DNA from: Shewanella halotolerans
GTDB taxonomy: Bacteria > Pseudomonadota > Gammaproteobacteria > Enterobacterales > Shewanellaceae
Assembly (NCBI RefSeq): GCF_019457535.1
Contig: NZ_CP080417.1
Location: forward strand, 3,534,001-3,598,000
Direction: 5' to 3'
DNA: 64,000 nucleotides
Shown here: piece after piece, positions 44,438 to 54,020 of the stretch
Position numbering within the stretch: position 1 is the stretch's first letter
Layout: each line of letters opens with the position of its first letter
Notes under the pieces: generated by a model
Database searches by the model: none
What the model saw: the letters and a program-made list of their open reading frames with translations, nothing else
What the model was told of the DNA's origin: nothing
Position numbers and translations under genes: made by a program

Positions 44438-47197
44438 ATGGCGCCAGCAGGGAATAGCATAGACGACTCGCCGTTTGCGCAGCTTATCTGTGACAAGCAA
44501 GGAGTGATCATTGAGGCCAACGACGCCCTGTGTGCGCTGTTTGAACTCCACCATGAAGCCGTCGTTAAGCGCCCACTCAAGCAGCTACTCACGCTAAATC
44601 AGGCCGACTCAAACGATTCACTGCTTGATGCCATCACTCATGCCTTGGCACTTGCCCTAACAGATAGGCAATCGCTCGATGTGCGTCTCCACCGCCAATC
44701 CAAGACGCCTTGGTATCAGGTGTTTCCCCAAGCGCTAAGCAATAATCGCTACCTGCTGCTGTTTGTCCCCCAACGCGACGACCCCAATATAACTCAGGGA
44801 TACCTCAAGCGCTTCGAGGCCTTTCTATGCTCCGCCGATATCGGCGTCTGGCACTATGACTCCGCCACGGGTGAGACACGTTTCTCCAACGGAGTGAAGG
44901 AGTTGCTGCTACTTAACCATCACAGCCCCCTGAGCTGGCAGAGTCTTCAGCAGATGGTCGCGGTGAAAGATCGCCATAAGTTCGACCCCTTTCTCGCCCC
45001 CTCACCTTCGGGTAAACATAAGCTAGCGTTTCGATTTCGTATCGACTCGAACGATGTCGTCAGGGTGTACGAGCTATTCGCCGAGCATATCTACCTGGAA
45101 AATGGCCACTTCAAGCTGCTTGGCCTCATCAAAGATCAGACTGAGTCCAAGGCGATGCTCGACGCCCTCAACGAGGCCAACGAGTCGAAGAAGCTGGCGC
45201 TCGAGGCTGGCAACATAGGCAACTGGCGGGCACAGATAGATGAACAGGGGCAGTGGATCTGGCAGTGGGATCAGAGGGCCAACGAGATGTTTTGCCTCAA
45301 CATAGAAGATATTGGCGTGTTGGAAAAGTGGGCCGAGCGGATCCACCCTGAAGACTTCCCCGTCGTCATGGCCGCGGTGGAAGACTCCCTGGCCAATGGC
45401 AATCCGTTTCATCAGGAGTATCGCGCTATTCTGCCCAACCAGGAGATCATCTACATACTGGCCAAGGGCAAGGTGAGCCAGGGGCAGAACCAACAAAACA
45501 GCCGCATCGATGGCATCTGTATCGATCAGACCCCCATCTACCAGGCGCGCCTGGCGCTGCAGGAAAGCTACCGCTCCCTCGAGAGCCGGGTAAATCAGCG
45601 CACCACAGAGCTACAGCTTGCCAAGGAGCGGGCCGAAATCGCCAGCCAGGCCAAGAGCGAATTTCTCTCTATGATCAGCCACGAACTGCGCACGCCGATG
45701 AACGCGGTGATCGGCGCACTGGAGCTGCTCTCCCTGGCCGACAAGTCGGGCGAGGAAAGAGATCTTATCGAGACGGCGTCGACCTCGGCCAGTAACCTCA
45801 TCTATATCCTCAACGACATCCTCGACATCAACAAAATTGAGTCGGGTAAGATGCAGCTGGAGCAACAAGACTTCCACCTCGCCGGGGTGATCGCCGATCT
45901 GATCAAGAGCTTCTCGCCGGTGGCCAGCCGCCAAGGGTTACGCTTTGCCGTGCAGGAAGCCCTGGAGCTGCCCGATTGGGTCGAGGGAGATATCGTCAAG
46001 GTGCGGCAGATCCTCAGTAACCTGCTCAGCAACGCGATGAAATTCACCCACACCACACAGGAGCAGACCGGCTGTGTATCGCTAAACATCATGGTAGGCG
46101 AACAAAATGATATAGTGACCCGGGTACGCTTTACGGTGACAGACAATGGCATAGGCATAGACAAGGCGACCCAGAAACGTCTGTTTGCCCCCTTCGTGCA
46201 GGCACAGCGCTCCACCACGCGCAACTATGGCGGCACGGGTCTGGGACTGGCTATCTGCGGCAAGCTCACCAACCTGATGGGCGGCAGCATCAACCTTAAA
46301 AGCGAACTTGGCCAGGGGGCGCAGTTCTGTGTCGAGCTTCCCTTCTGGCGCGCCCATCACCATGAACAGACCCAGGAGCTTAGCGAACACACCATAGGGG
46401 TGGTGAACCTGGGCCAGCCCCAGGCCACGCTTGACTGGATAAAACAGTGTTTGACCGACAAGGGGGGCAGAGTTAAATGCTACCAGGCCGAGCAACTGGG
46501 TATCGACACCCTGGCTCTGCCTCTGGTGATAATTCTGGCCACCGGCGAGGCTGACGAGCTAGGCTTTCTGGCGAACCAAGCGGCGAGTCCAAAGGGCCAC
46601 AGCAACTGGCTGGTCGCCCTACCACAGCATCACCGCAAGACGCTGACACAGACGATTCCCCAGATAGACAGCCTGGACAGCTATCTGCTTTCCAAGGCCT
46701 TGCTGCTCAAGGCGGTGCACAAACGCCTAGACTCAGGCCTTGCCATCGACCTCGACGAGATGGAGCTGGATCTCTGCGACCCTCTGACGCAGGAGCCGAC
46801 GCCAAAGATTAAGGGGGATGCCGACATACTGGTGGTTGAAGATAACCCTTTAAACCAGAAGCTGATCCTTAAACAGCTGGACATGCTCGGCTATCGCTGC
46901 AACCTCGCCGAAGATGGTCTGGTCGGGGTGCATCTCTGGCAATCGGCAAACTATAAGCTGATCCTTACCGACTGCCACATGCCCAACCTGGACGGCTATG
47001 ACATGTCCAAACAGATCCGCCAGATAGAGAACAGCACCCAACGAAAATCTGTGCCCATAGTGGCCATCACAGGAGCCGCCATGGCCACCGAGCTAGATGA
47101 CTGCTACCGCTCGGGCATGAACGACTTTGTCAGTAAACCTGTGCAGCTTAGAGACCTGAAGAAGGTCATCCAGAAATGGTATCGCCATGAAGAATAG
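44438..47197 (+). CDS. Hybrid sensor histidine kinase with PAS domains and receiver
   Basis: About 919 residues, soluble, with no membrane helix. Three PAS-like domains lie at about 12-120, 125-245 and 250-385, then a coiled coil, HisKA with His415 in SHELRTPMNAVIG, HATPase (DNGIGID, then GGTGLGLAI) and a C-terminal receiver with Asp845 in LTDCHMPNLDG and Lys in SKPVQ. I prefer the ATG at 44438 (aagg ten bases upstream) over a GTG nine bases earlier. It overlaps the Hpt gene by 11 bases, giving a kinase-receiver-Hpt-regulator phosphorelay. The signal is cytoplasmic and unknown. Confidence 0.93.
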   Translation: MAPAGNSIDDSPFAQLICDKQGVIIEANDALCALFELHHEAVVKRPLKQLLTLNQADSNDSLLDAITHALALALTDRQSLDVRLHRQSKTPWYQVFPQALSNNRYLLLFVPQRDDPNITQGYLKRFEAFLCSADIGVWHYDSATGETRFSNGVKELLLLNHHSPLSWQSLQQMVAVKDRHKFDPFLAPSPSGKHKLAFRFRIDSNDVVRVYELFAEHIYLENGHFKLLGLIKDQTESKAMLDALNEANESKKLALEAGNIGNWRAQIDEQGQWIWQWDQRANEMFCLNIEDIGVLEKWAERIHPEDFPVVMAAVEDSLANGNPFHQEYRAILPNQEIIYILAKGKVSQGQNQQNSRIDGICIDQTPIYQARLALQESYRSLESRVNQRTTELQLAKERAEIASQAKSEFLSMISHELRTPMNAVIGALELLSLADKSGEERDLIETASTSASNLIYILNDILDINKIESGKMQLEQQDFHLAGVIADLIKSFSPVASRQGLRFAVQEALELPDWVEGDIVKVRQILSNLLSNAMKFTHTTQEQTGCVSLNIMVGEQNDIVTRVRFTVTDNGIGIDKATQKRLFAPFVQAQRSTTRNYGGTGLGLAICGKLTNLMGGSINLKSELGQGAQFCVELPFWRAHHHEQTQELSEHTIGVVNLGQPQATLDWIKQCLTDKGGRVKCYQAEQLGIDTLALPLVIILATGEADELGFLANQAASPKGHSNWLVALPQHHRKTLTQTIPQIDSLDSYLLSKALLLKAVHKRLDSGLAIDLDEMELDLCDPLTQEPTPKIKGDADILVVEDNPLNQKLILKQLDMLGYRCNLAEDGLVGVHLWQSANYKLILTDCHMPNLDGYDMSKQIRQIENSTQRKSVPIVAITGAAMATELDDCYRSGMNDFVSKPVQLRDLKKVIQKWYRHEE

Positions 47198-47525
47198 TCC
47201 CCAGATCCTCAACCCTAAGATCATGCGTGATCTTATCGGCAACGATCCTGCACTCATCGCCCAGTTTAAGCAGGACTTCGTCGCCCAGGCCCGTACCAGC
47301 CTGCGCGAGCTGGCCACCCACTACAACAACCGTGAATTTGCCGGCCTCAAGCAGAAGGCGCACTTTCTCAAGACCTCTGCCAAGGCAATCGGCGCCGAAG
47401 AGGTTGCCGACAAGCTGCAACAACTGGAATATGCCGCCCTGGGGGAAGATATGCCCCAGTGCAAGCAGCTCATTATCCAGCTCAAAAATGCCCTGCAGTC
47501 CCTGATAGAGGTGATCAACTCATGA
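47187..47525 (+). CDS. Hpt-domain phosphotransfer protein
   Basis: A 112-residue four-helix Hpt protein with the phospho-acceptor His59 in QKAHFLKTSAKAIGA. It is encoded between the hybrid kinase (11-base overlap) and the response regulator (4-base ATGA overlap), so it should shuttle phosphate between the kinase receiver and the downstream receiver. Confidence 0.93.
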   Translation: MKNSPQILNPKIMRDLIGNDPALIAQFKQDFVAQARTSLRELATHYNNREFAGLKQKAHFLKTSAKAIGAEEVADKLQQLEYAALGEDMPQCKQLIIQLKNALQSLIEVINS

Positions 47526-48706
47526 CTCGAAAACCCAGCGTTGCCTGTCGCCACCCCGAAGTGATCATGCTCTATGAGAAGGAGGAGGATATCTCGGGCG
47601 CCGCCAACATCATTGCCGAGCAGGTCGACGAATACCGCACCGTGCCCGTGACCCGGCTAGTGGGCGAGCAGATAAGAGAGCATAAGCCCTCGGTGATCCT
47701 CTTTGCCATGAGCTCGGTGAAGCTCAGCATAGAACTCTATACCAAACTTCTGAAAAACCAGCAGATCGCCTACAGGCATTACGCCATAGTGCTGTGCAAG
47801 AACAAGGAGTCCGCCCTCGCCTTTCGCAGCTGCATCAAGGGGGTGTTCGACAACTACTTCGTCTACCTGCCCCTATACGAGAAGTTTCGCCTCAAGATGA
47901 TAGTCCACAACGGACTGAGACAGAGCCAGGGGGATGACCACTACGCAGGTCTGGATGACGACCAGCTGGAGCGTATCGATACCAACCTCGCCTCGCTTAT
48001 CGAACTCAGTAGCCAATGTAAGCGCCAGCTACTGGATTCGGTCGACTCCTGCAAGGCGTCAGTCGAACAGTCGACCGAGCAGCTCCCCCATGGCAGTGAG
48101 GGCATGAGCCACGACAAGGCGCTGGTCAAGTCACTGGCCAAACAGCATATCGAGCCCCTGCTGACCCAGCTGGAACTGGAGATCAAAGATGGTCTGGACC
48201 TCATCCTGGCACAGCTCACCAGTCGCCATAGCGAGATCAAAGACATTAAACAGCAGGTGATCGCCAAACATCAAGCCAAGATCCCCACCCAGGCCCTGGT
48301 CAGTTCGCTGCTGGATGAACATGAGGCCAAGCCGCCCAAGAAGAAGATCTTGGTGGTGGAGGATAATCAGATCTACCGGGAGATGATAGTCAAGGTATTG
48401 GAGCAGGATGAGTATGATACCGAGCAGGCCTGTGACGGTCTCACCGCCCTCAAGATGATCAAGGGTAACGATTACGCCCTGATCCTGATGGATCTCTACA
48501 TGCCTCATCTGGATGGCATCAACACCACCAAGCAACTCAAGGCCGATAACGACGGCAAGGATATTCCCGTGGTGGCGCTGACCAGCAACAACAACCGTGA
48601 GCTGATCAAGCGTTGGGCCCAGGTAGGACTGAAGGGCTATATTCTTAAGCCCTCCAATCGCACCGAGATCCTTCAGGCGGTCAAGACCGCCATCGAATAT
48701 GGCTAG
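47522..48706 (+). CDS. Response regulator with N-terminal pseudo-receiver and C-terminal receiver
   Basis: A 394-residue protein. I use the ATG at 47522, which overlaps the Hpt stop as ATGA. Residues about 12-140 look like a receiver fold, but where the phospho-Asp is expected the sequence reads VILFAMSS, so it is probably a pseudo-receiver. A helical middle (about 145-265) follows. The C-terminal receiver is complete: EDN, Asp324 in LMDLYMPHLDG, a Thr/Ser switch in ALTSNN and LKPS. There is no DNA-binding or enzymatic output domain, so it acts by protein contacts. Confidence 0.88.
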   Translation: MTRKPSVACRHPEVIMLYEKEEDISGAANIIAEQVDEYRTVPVTRLVGEQIREHKPSVILFAMSSVKLSIELYTKLLKNQQIAYRHYAIVLCKNKESALAFRSCIKGVFDNYFVYLPLYEKFRLKMIVHNGLRQSQGDDHYAGLDDDQLERIDTNLASLIELSSQCKRQLLDSVDSCKASVEQSTEQLPHGSEGMSHDKALVKSLAKQHIEPLLTQLELEIKDGLDLILAQLTSRHSEIKDIKQQVIAKHQAKIPTQALVSSLLDEHEAKPPKKKILVVEDNQIYREMIVKVLEQDEYDTEQACDGLTALKMIKGNDYALILMDLYMPHLDGINTTKQLKADNDGKDIPVVALTSNNNRELIKRWAQVGLKGYILKPSNRTEILQAVKTAIEYG

Positions 48707-49269
48707 GCCTTAACCTCACCAATGGGCAGGATCACCCGGCCATATTCCTGGTTAAGCACCTGAGCCATGGCGAAGTAGATGGCGCTGGCGCCGCAGAAGA
48801 TCCCTTCGAATCCGGCGATCACGCCGATCAACTCGCTACCGGTGAAGTCGCGGGCCGCCAGCAGGAAGAAGAGTATCGTCAAGGAGCCGAACACCACCTG
48901 CTTGGCTCTTGGGTAACGCAAAGAACCGACAAACATGAAGGCGGTAAACAGGCCCCAGAGGCTTAAGTACCAGCCCATGAAGTGACTCGGACTGGCAGCG
49001 GCGAGGCCAAGCTTAGGCAGCATGATTAGCCCCACTAAGGTTAACCAGAACAGGCCATAGGAGGTAAATGCCGTAGTGCCGAAGGTATCTCCCCGTTTAA
49101 AGCACATCATGCCCACCAGCACCTGGCCCAGACCACCGTAGAAGATCCCCATCGCCAAGATCATGGCATCGATGGCAAAGAAGCCCGCGTTGTGTATGTT
49201 CAATAGCACGGTCGTCATACCAAATCCCATCAGACCCAGAGGCGCTGGATTGGCCAATTTTGTCGACAT
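48703..49269 (-). CDS. satP: Acetate uptake transporter, GPR1/FUN34/SatP family
   Basis: A 188-residue membrane protein with six helices and the family signature NPAPLGLMGFGMTT at residues 7-20. It should import acetate or succinate with protons. The start has a gagggg ribosome site. It converges on the response-regulator gene with a four-base overlap of the stop regions. Confidence 0.93.
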   Translation of the reverse strand: MSTKLANPAPLGLMGFGMTTVLLNIHNAGFFAIDAMILAMGIFYGGLGQVLVGMMCFKRGDTFGTTAFTSYGLFWLTLVGLIMLPKLGLAAASPSHFMGWYLSLWGLFTAFMFVGSLRYPRAKQVVFGSLTILFFLLAARDFTGSELIGVIAGFEGIFCGASAIYFAMAQVLNQEYGRVILPIGEVKA

Positions 49270-49651
49270 TTAATTCCCCTCGTTATCGCTCGCAGTGAAT
49301 GATGCGCCCCCGTGGCGCGGTCAAATTCGCGGCGGATTCTAGAGAAGTCTTAAGGGCATCACAATGCCAGGCCAAATGGGCAAAATGCCATAATTAAAAC
49401 CGATATAAAACAATATGATAACTAAATACAGTCGAGAGAGGATATAAGCAACAAGGGAAAATAGCTAATAAATTCATTAAGATAAAGATGAGCCGCAGAC
49501 CGCGCGAGACCAACGCCACAAAAGGCGAGGTTTCGAGGGGTTCATCACAAAGGGAGTTTCGGGGCGTCCCTGGATAAACATCAGATGCTAATGAAAAGCG
49601 GGCCAGACAAGACAAGCCTCACGCTTCTCCATTTGTCGTGATTCAACCCAC

Positions 49652-49691
49652 AAAAAAATCAGCAGAGGGGCTTAGTTAACCATCTGCTGAT
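49652..49691 (-). terminator. Terminator on the minus strand, downstream of the acetyltransferase
   Basis: On the minus strand ATCAGCAGA and TCTGCTGAT form a nine-base stem around a 16-base loop, followed by a T-run. Confidence 0.8.
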
Positions 49692-49728
49692 CTAGATCAG
49701 TTTTGCGCCTCAACTAAAAGCTAATTTT

Positions 49729-49792
49729 GCGCTTAGCTTGTGTGACTGGCTTAAGCGCTTAGCTTGTGTGACAGGCTTAAGTGTGTAGCTCG
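49729..49792. repeat. 26-base tandem repeat, two and a half copies
   Basis: gcgcttagcttgtgtgactg-gcttaa at 49729-49754 is repeated at 49755-49780 with one change and partly at 49781-49792. It lies just after the acetyltransferase stop. Confidence 0.85.
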
Positions 49793-49825
49793 AACCAAAG
49801 CTCTTAACCAAGTTTTTTAAAGGGC

Positions 49826-50347
49826 CTAGCAGCATCTGGCCATCAGGAAGGCATTCACATATCCGCCATTCCGAAAGGCGTAATCTTTGGCCTCACCTTC
49901 TATCTCGAATCCATGGGACTTATAGAGGGCGACGGCGGCCTCATTGTCGGTATAGACCTCGAGCTCGATGCGCCGCACCGCCAACCAGTTGGTCGCCAGA
50001 TCTATCATGGCCCCCAGCAAGGCACTGCCAATCCCCTGCCCGCGAGCCGACTCGCATACCGCCATGCCAAAGTTGGCCACGTGCTTGCGCCTGGCATTGC
50101 TATAGACCTCCATGCCGAGCTGGCCCACAATCTTGCCATCGCGCACGGCCACCAGGCTGTAACAGTTATCCGGCAGATCCTTTAGCCGCTTCTGCCAAAA
50201 GGCCAGCGACGGATAGGGACGCTGCAGGGTGCCGGCATAACAGCTGCGCTGGCCATAGAGGGCAAAAATCCCCTCTATGTCGCCATCTGTGCTGTGGCGT
50301 ATACTGATCTCTGGGGCTTGGGGGGAATCAAACTGATGCTCTGCCAT
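49826..50347 (-). CDS. GNAT acetyltransferase, YhhY/AaaT-like
   Basis: A 173-residue GNAT enzyme with the acetyl-CoA loop RGQGIGSALL and late LYKSHGFEIEGEAKDYAFRNGGYVNAF. It resembles E. coli YhhY (AaaT) over its whole length: YAGTLQRPYPS, HVANFGMAV and IELEVYTDN all have counterparts. YhhY acetylates free amino acids such as phenylalanine and methionine, so a similar role is plausible. I use the ATG at 50347 (agga six bases upstream); a TTG 33 bases earlier lacks a site. A terminator lies downstream. Confidence 0.87.
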   Translation of the reverse strand: MAEHQFDSPQAPEISIRHSTDGDIEGIFALYGQRSCYAGTLQRPYPSLAFWQKRLKDLPDNCYSLVAVRDGKIVGQLGMEVYSNARRKHVANFGMAVCESARGQGIGSALLGAMIDLATNWLAVRRIELEVYTDNEAAVALYKSHGFEIEGEAKDYAFRNGGYVNAFLMARCC

Positions 50348-50529
50348 AAACGTCCTATATTTCCTTATAAAAGAAGGCAATATGCCACAGTATCAATATG
50401 CCATAGTTGCAATAAGCTAAGCAACGACAGCATTAGCAAGGCCGCCGCTCCCCCTGCTATAGGTTTAACCCGTAGCGCTAATACGCAACACTTACCCCTA
50501 GCACTAATCCTTTACACTAATCGGTAACC

Positions 50530-51624
50530 TTAAGTCTTACCCGTAGCAAGCGCCCGCTGCGCCGGATTCCCCATGGCGATCAGCTTAGGTGCCTGTTTCT
50601 GCGCCTCGCTGAAATCCTGCTTGCTCTGCCAGCCGAACCACTGGTTGGCGATCAGCGTCTGCGCCACGGGGCCGCCTAAGGTGTTACCCGGGCCGAGCAC
50701 TATCACACAGTCAGGGGCAAACTCCTTCACCCCAACCGCCATCGCCTGACTGAAGTCATAGGGCGCCACCACCTGATGATCTAAGGTGTAGTTGTGCAGC
50801 CTTTCCATGTCGCTGGAGAAGGGGCCCCAGATCTGTCCCCGGCCATCCACCATGGGCAGCTTAGGCCGATGAAACAGCGACGCGGGCAGCGCCTGCTGAC
50901 CCCGGCGGGCGATCTCTTGCAGCAGCGGCGAGTGGAAGGCGCCGTGGTTGTAGAGGCGCATAGGGTAGCGATCCTCCAGCTTGGGCAGATGGGCCTCGGC
51001 CTGGGTAAGACCCGCCTCGTTGCCCGCCAGCACGCGATAGCCGCCTAGATGAATAGAGGTGTAGAGCTCACAGCCCGCCTCCTGGTTCACCTCATCGATG
51101 ACCTTATCCAGCAATGCTGTCTTGGCATTGTTCCGGCGCCAGTTCTCATCCATCTCGGGATAGATCATCTGCCCGCCGATTAGCCCGTCACTCATCATGC
51201 TGCCCATGGTGTTGATCACCTCGATAGCGCCGCGCTCATCCAGGGCACCGGCCAATGCCAAGGCGATATACCAGCCCATGGAGTTGCCGGTCACCGCTAC
51301 TATCTCAAAGCACTCGTGGTCGATATCCATGAAGTCGGCCATGGCGCAGGCATAGATGAGGGCAGAAGCATTCTCCCCCGGCGTATGTAGCTTGAAGGAG
51401 TACTTCCCCTGGCCATCGAGGTCGGCGATCGGCCGCTGACCCAGGTCGCGTCGATAGGCATCGATCGCCTCGATAAAGCCGGACTTATCGCCGTGGTATC
51501 TGGCGAGATAGCCGAGCTCCTCCTTGTTGTAGCATCCTCTTCCCGGCGCCACCACCAAGGCTCTTAGCTTGCCTGTCGCACTACCCGCATGATCGCTCTT
51601 CATCATCTTAGCTTCCTGTGTCAT
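50530..51624 (-). CDS. FabD-like acyltransferase lacking the malonate-binding Arg
   Basis: A 364-residue acyltransferase with the malonyl-transferase fold: Ser115 in TGNSMGWYIAL and His in GAFHSPLL as the catalytic pair. The oxyanion segment is APGRGCY, not the usual PGQGSQ. Aligning without gaps from the Ser, the Arg that binds the malonyl carboxylate in FabD (25 residues on) is Met140. This suggests an uncharged acyl group instead of malonyl. It overlaps the fused E1 gene upstream by four bases, so the two are co-translated and may act in sequence, with E1 making an acyl unit and this enzyme moving it. That pathway is inferred. Confidence 0.82.
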   Translation of the reverse strand: MTQEAKMMKSDHAGSATGKLRALVVAPGRGCYNKEELGYLARYHGDKSGFIEAIDAYRRDLGQRPIADLDGQGKYSFKLHTPGENASALIYACAMADFMDIDHECFEIVAVTGNSMGWYIALALAGALDERGAIEVINTMGSMMSDGLIGGQMIYPEMDENWRRNNAKTALLDKVIDEVNQEAGCELYTSIHLGGYRVLAGNEAGLTQAEAHLPKLEDRYPMRLYNHGAFHSPLLQEIARRGQQALPASLFHRPKLPMVDGRGQIWGPFSSDMERLHNYTLDHQVVAPYDFSQAMAVGVKEFAPDCVIVLGPGNTLGGPVAQTLIANQWFGWQSKQDFSEAQKQAPKLIAMGNPAQRALATGKT

Positions 51625-53912
51625 AAGGCTTGTCTCACTCCCGCATCCTGGATGGTTTCACTGCCCTCATCGTCAACGGCGTGCTCGCCAACCAGGGCCT
51701 GCTCACCAACCAAGGCCAGTGCGGCCTCGACAATTTGCGAGCGACTCGGCAACGGCAGAGTTGCCGCCTCGGCCAGTGGGATAAAGCAATCCTCGGCGGT
51801 GAGCCTGGCCATCTGCGGCGCGAGATCCCCCAAACGCTCATGGACGCAGGTCACTATCGCCTCGCTTACCGAGCCACTGCGGCGGCACTCATCGACGATC
51901 AGCAGGTGTTCGCACTCGCTCACAGCCGCGATGATCGCCTCCTCGTTGAGGGGGATGAGATAGCGCAGATCGATCACCCGACAGTCGATGCCGAGCCCAG
52001 ACAGCTCGCGCTCGGCCTGACGACTGAGATAGTAGCCGTTGCCATAGCTGAGAATGGCCAGCGTCTTACCCTTGCCATAGACCCCCAGCTCACCATAGGG
52101 CAGGGCTTTGGCCTTTTCCTGAGGACAATATTCATGACTCCAGAGGCTATCGCCCTCCTCATGGAGATCCCGCGTCATGTAGAGTGCAATTGGCTCTAAG
52201 AAGATCACCAGTCGCTGCTCCTGTTCGGCCAGTCGCACGCATTCCCGCAGCATCCCCATGGCATCGGCGCCATTAGAGGGACAGGCCAGAATAAGGCCGG
52301 GAATGTCGCGAAACACAGCCAATGAGTTGTCATTATGAAAGTGGCCGCCGAAGCCCTTCTGATAACCCAGGCCAGCGATGCGGATAACCATGGGATTAGT
52401 AAATTGACCGTTGGAGAAAAACGGCAGAGTCGCCGCCTCGCCGCGGATCTGATCCTCGGCGTTATGGACATAGGCGAGAAACTGGATCTCAGGAATCGGC
52501 AGCAGGCCGTTGTGGGCCATACCTATGGCCAGGCCTAAGATTGAGGTCTCATCCAACAGGGTATTGATCACCCGGTTGGGACCGAAACGCTCCACCAGGC
52601 GCGAGGTCACATGATAGACACCGCCCTTCTTGCCCACATCCTCACCGCAGACCACTATGTTCTGTTGGCGCGCCATCAACTCGGTGAGTGTCATGTTGAT
52701 AAGCTTACCCATGTGCAACGGTTTACCCAGAGAATTTTTGTCCGCACTAAAGAGCTGAGCGAAGGCCTCATCGGTCAGGTTATGGTGAGTCAATGGCTTG
52801 TCATTGACGGGCGGAATCACCGCCGCCATCGCCGCCTTGGCGCTGGTCAGTTTTGGCCGCTCAACCGCCACCTTGGCGATCGCGGCGATGCGCGATTTGA
52901 GCGTTTGATACTGGTTGACTATCTCGTCCGGAGTCATCAGCTTGGCTTCGATGATCTGCTTGGCACTGAGCAGCAGCGGATCCTGAGCCTCGTTATCGAA
53001 GATCTTCTGTTTGCTGAGGTAGGCTATTTCGGCGTCGCTGCCGGCATGGCCCATCAGACGCACGGTTCTGACATGCAAGAAGACAGGCTTGCGCTTGACC
53101 CTGGCATACTCTGCCGCCTGACGGCTGACCCGGTAACAGTCCAGCAGATCCCGCCCATCACAGTAGAAATACTTGATACCGGCGCGATCTTTAAAGTTGG
53201 CGGCTATCCAGCCGTTTGGGGTCGCGGTAGAGATACCTATACCATTGTCTTCACAGACAAACAGCAGCGGCAGCGGCACCTGCTGGTAAGCGGCCCAACC
53301 GGCGGCATTGATCGCCGTCTGCGCGCTGGCATGGTTGGCCGAGGCGTCACCGAAGTTACAGAACACCAAGCTGTCTTCGGGCAAGAGGCTGTCGATATCT
53401 AGCCTATGCGTCAGCGGAATGCTCAGGGCCGCCCCCACCGCCTTGGGCAGATGTGAGGCTATGGTGGAGGTCTGCGGCGGTATCATCAGCCGCTTACTGC
53501 CGAGTACCTTGTGACGGCCGCCCGAGATAGGGTCTTCGCTGGAGGCGGCGAAGGAGAGCAGCATGTCCCACAGTGAGGTCTCGCCGGGCACCTGGCGCGC
53601 CCTCTCTATCATGAAGGCCGCACTGCGATAATGCAGAAAAGCCATATCGGTCGGGCGCAGCGCCGCGGCGCAGGCGGCGTTGCCTTCATGGCCCGAGCTG
53701 CCTATGGTGTAGAAGCCCTGATTACGGGCCCGCATCTTACGGGACTCGAGATCCAGCAATCGGCTCTTCATCTGTGACTCGAAGATGCCGACGAAATCGG
53801 CATCGCTAAGCCCCAGGCGGGTGTGGCACCAGCCCTGCTCTATCTCCAGGAAATCTTGCTGTGATACTCGTTCGACAAATTGCCTGTCGAGGGCAATAGC
53901 TCTATCTTCCAA
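51621..53912 (-). CDS. Fused E1 alpha-beta 2-oxoacid dehydrogenase (thiamine diphosphate)
   Basis: A 763-residue fusion: an E1-alpha-like domain (about 30-340) with the thiamine-diphosphate motif GDASANHASAQ at 188-198 closing with EDNGIG, and an E1-beta-like domain (about 395-740) with GEDVGKKGGVYHVT and the E1-beta EPIALY and YGNGYY segments. It resembles branched-chain 2-oxoacid dehydrogenase E1, but no E2 or E3 gene lies here. It follows gcdH on the same strand by 108 bases and overlaps the acyltransferase gene. Decarboxylation of a 2-oxoacid with transfer to an unknown acceptor is likely. Confidence 0.88.
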   Translation of the reverse strand: MEDRAIALDRQFVERVSQQDFLEIEQGWCHTRLGLSDADFVGIFESQMKSRLLDLESRKMRARNQGFYTIGSSGHEGNAACAAALRPTDMAFLHYRSAAFMIERARQVPGETSLWDMLLSFAASSEDPISGGRHKVLGSKRLMIPPQTSTIASHLPKAVGAALSIPLTHRLDIDSLLPEDSLVFCNFGDASANHASAQTAINAAGWAAYQQVPLPLLFVCEDNGIGISTATPNGWIAANFKDRAGIKYFYCDGRDLLDCYRVSRQAAEYARVKRKPVFLHVRTVRLMGHAGSDAEIAYLSKQKIFDNEAQDPLLLSAKQIIEAKLMTPDEIVNQYQTLKSRIAAIAKVAVERPKLTSAKAAMAAVIPPVNDKPLTHHNLTDEAFAQLFSADKNSLGKPLHMGKLINMTLTELMARQQNIVVCGEDVGKKGGVYHVTSRLVERFGPNRVINTLLDETSILGLAIGMAHNGLLPIPEIQFLAYVHNAEDQIRGEAATLPFFSNGQFTNPMVIRIAGLGYQKGFGGHFHNDNSLAVFRDIPGLILACPSNGADAMGMLRECVRLAEQEQRLVIFLEPIALYMTRDLHEEGDSLWSHEYCPQEKAKALPYGELGVYGKGKTLAILSYGNGYYLSRQAERELSGLGIDCRVIDLRYLIPLNEEAIIAAVSECEHLLIVDECRRSGSVSEAIVTCVHERLGDLAPQMARLTAEDCFIPLAEAATLPLPSRSQIVEAALALVGEQALVGEHAVDDEGSETIQDAGVRQAL

Positions 53913-54020
53913 GTTGATCTACCTCAATTGGGCGCAACAAGGCCTATACCACAGGCGTTCATTCGGCCGCTGCGACGAGAAGGCGGAGCGACGCCGTCGC
54001 TCCGAGCTGAAGGAGAAGGA

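Larger units (their letters stand above)
49270..49825. other. Intergenic stretch with repeat and terminator
   Basis: No supported gene. It holds the promoter region of satP, an A/T-rich stretch at about 49380-49480, the terminator of the acetyltransferase gene (49652-49691) and a 26-base tandem repeat (49729-49792). Nothing else stands out. Confidence 0.6.

Noticed and set aside
49394..49615. A 73-residue minus-strand frame downstream of satP
   Set aside because: No ribosome site and no family pattern; it sits in the satP promoter region.
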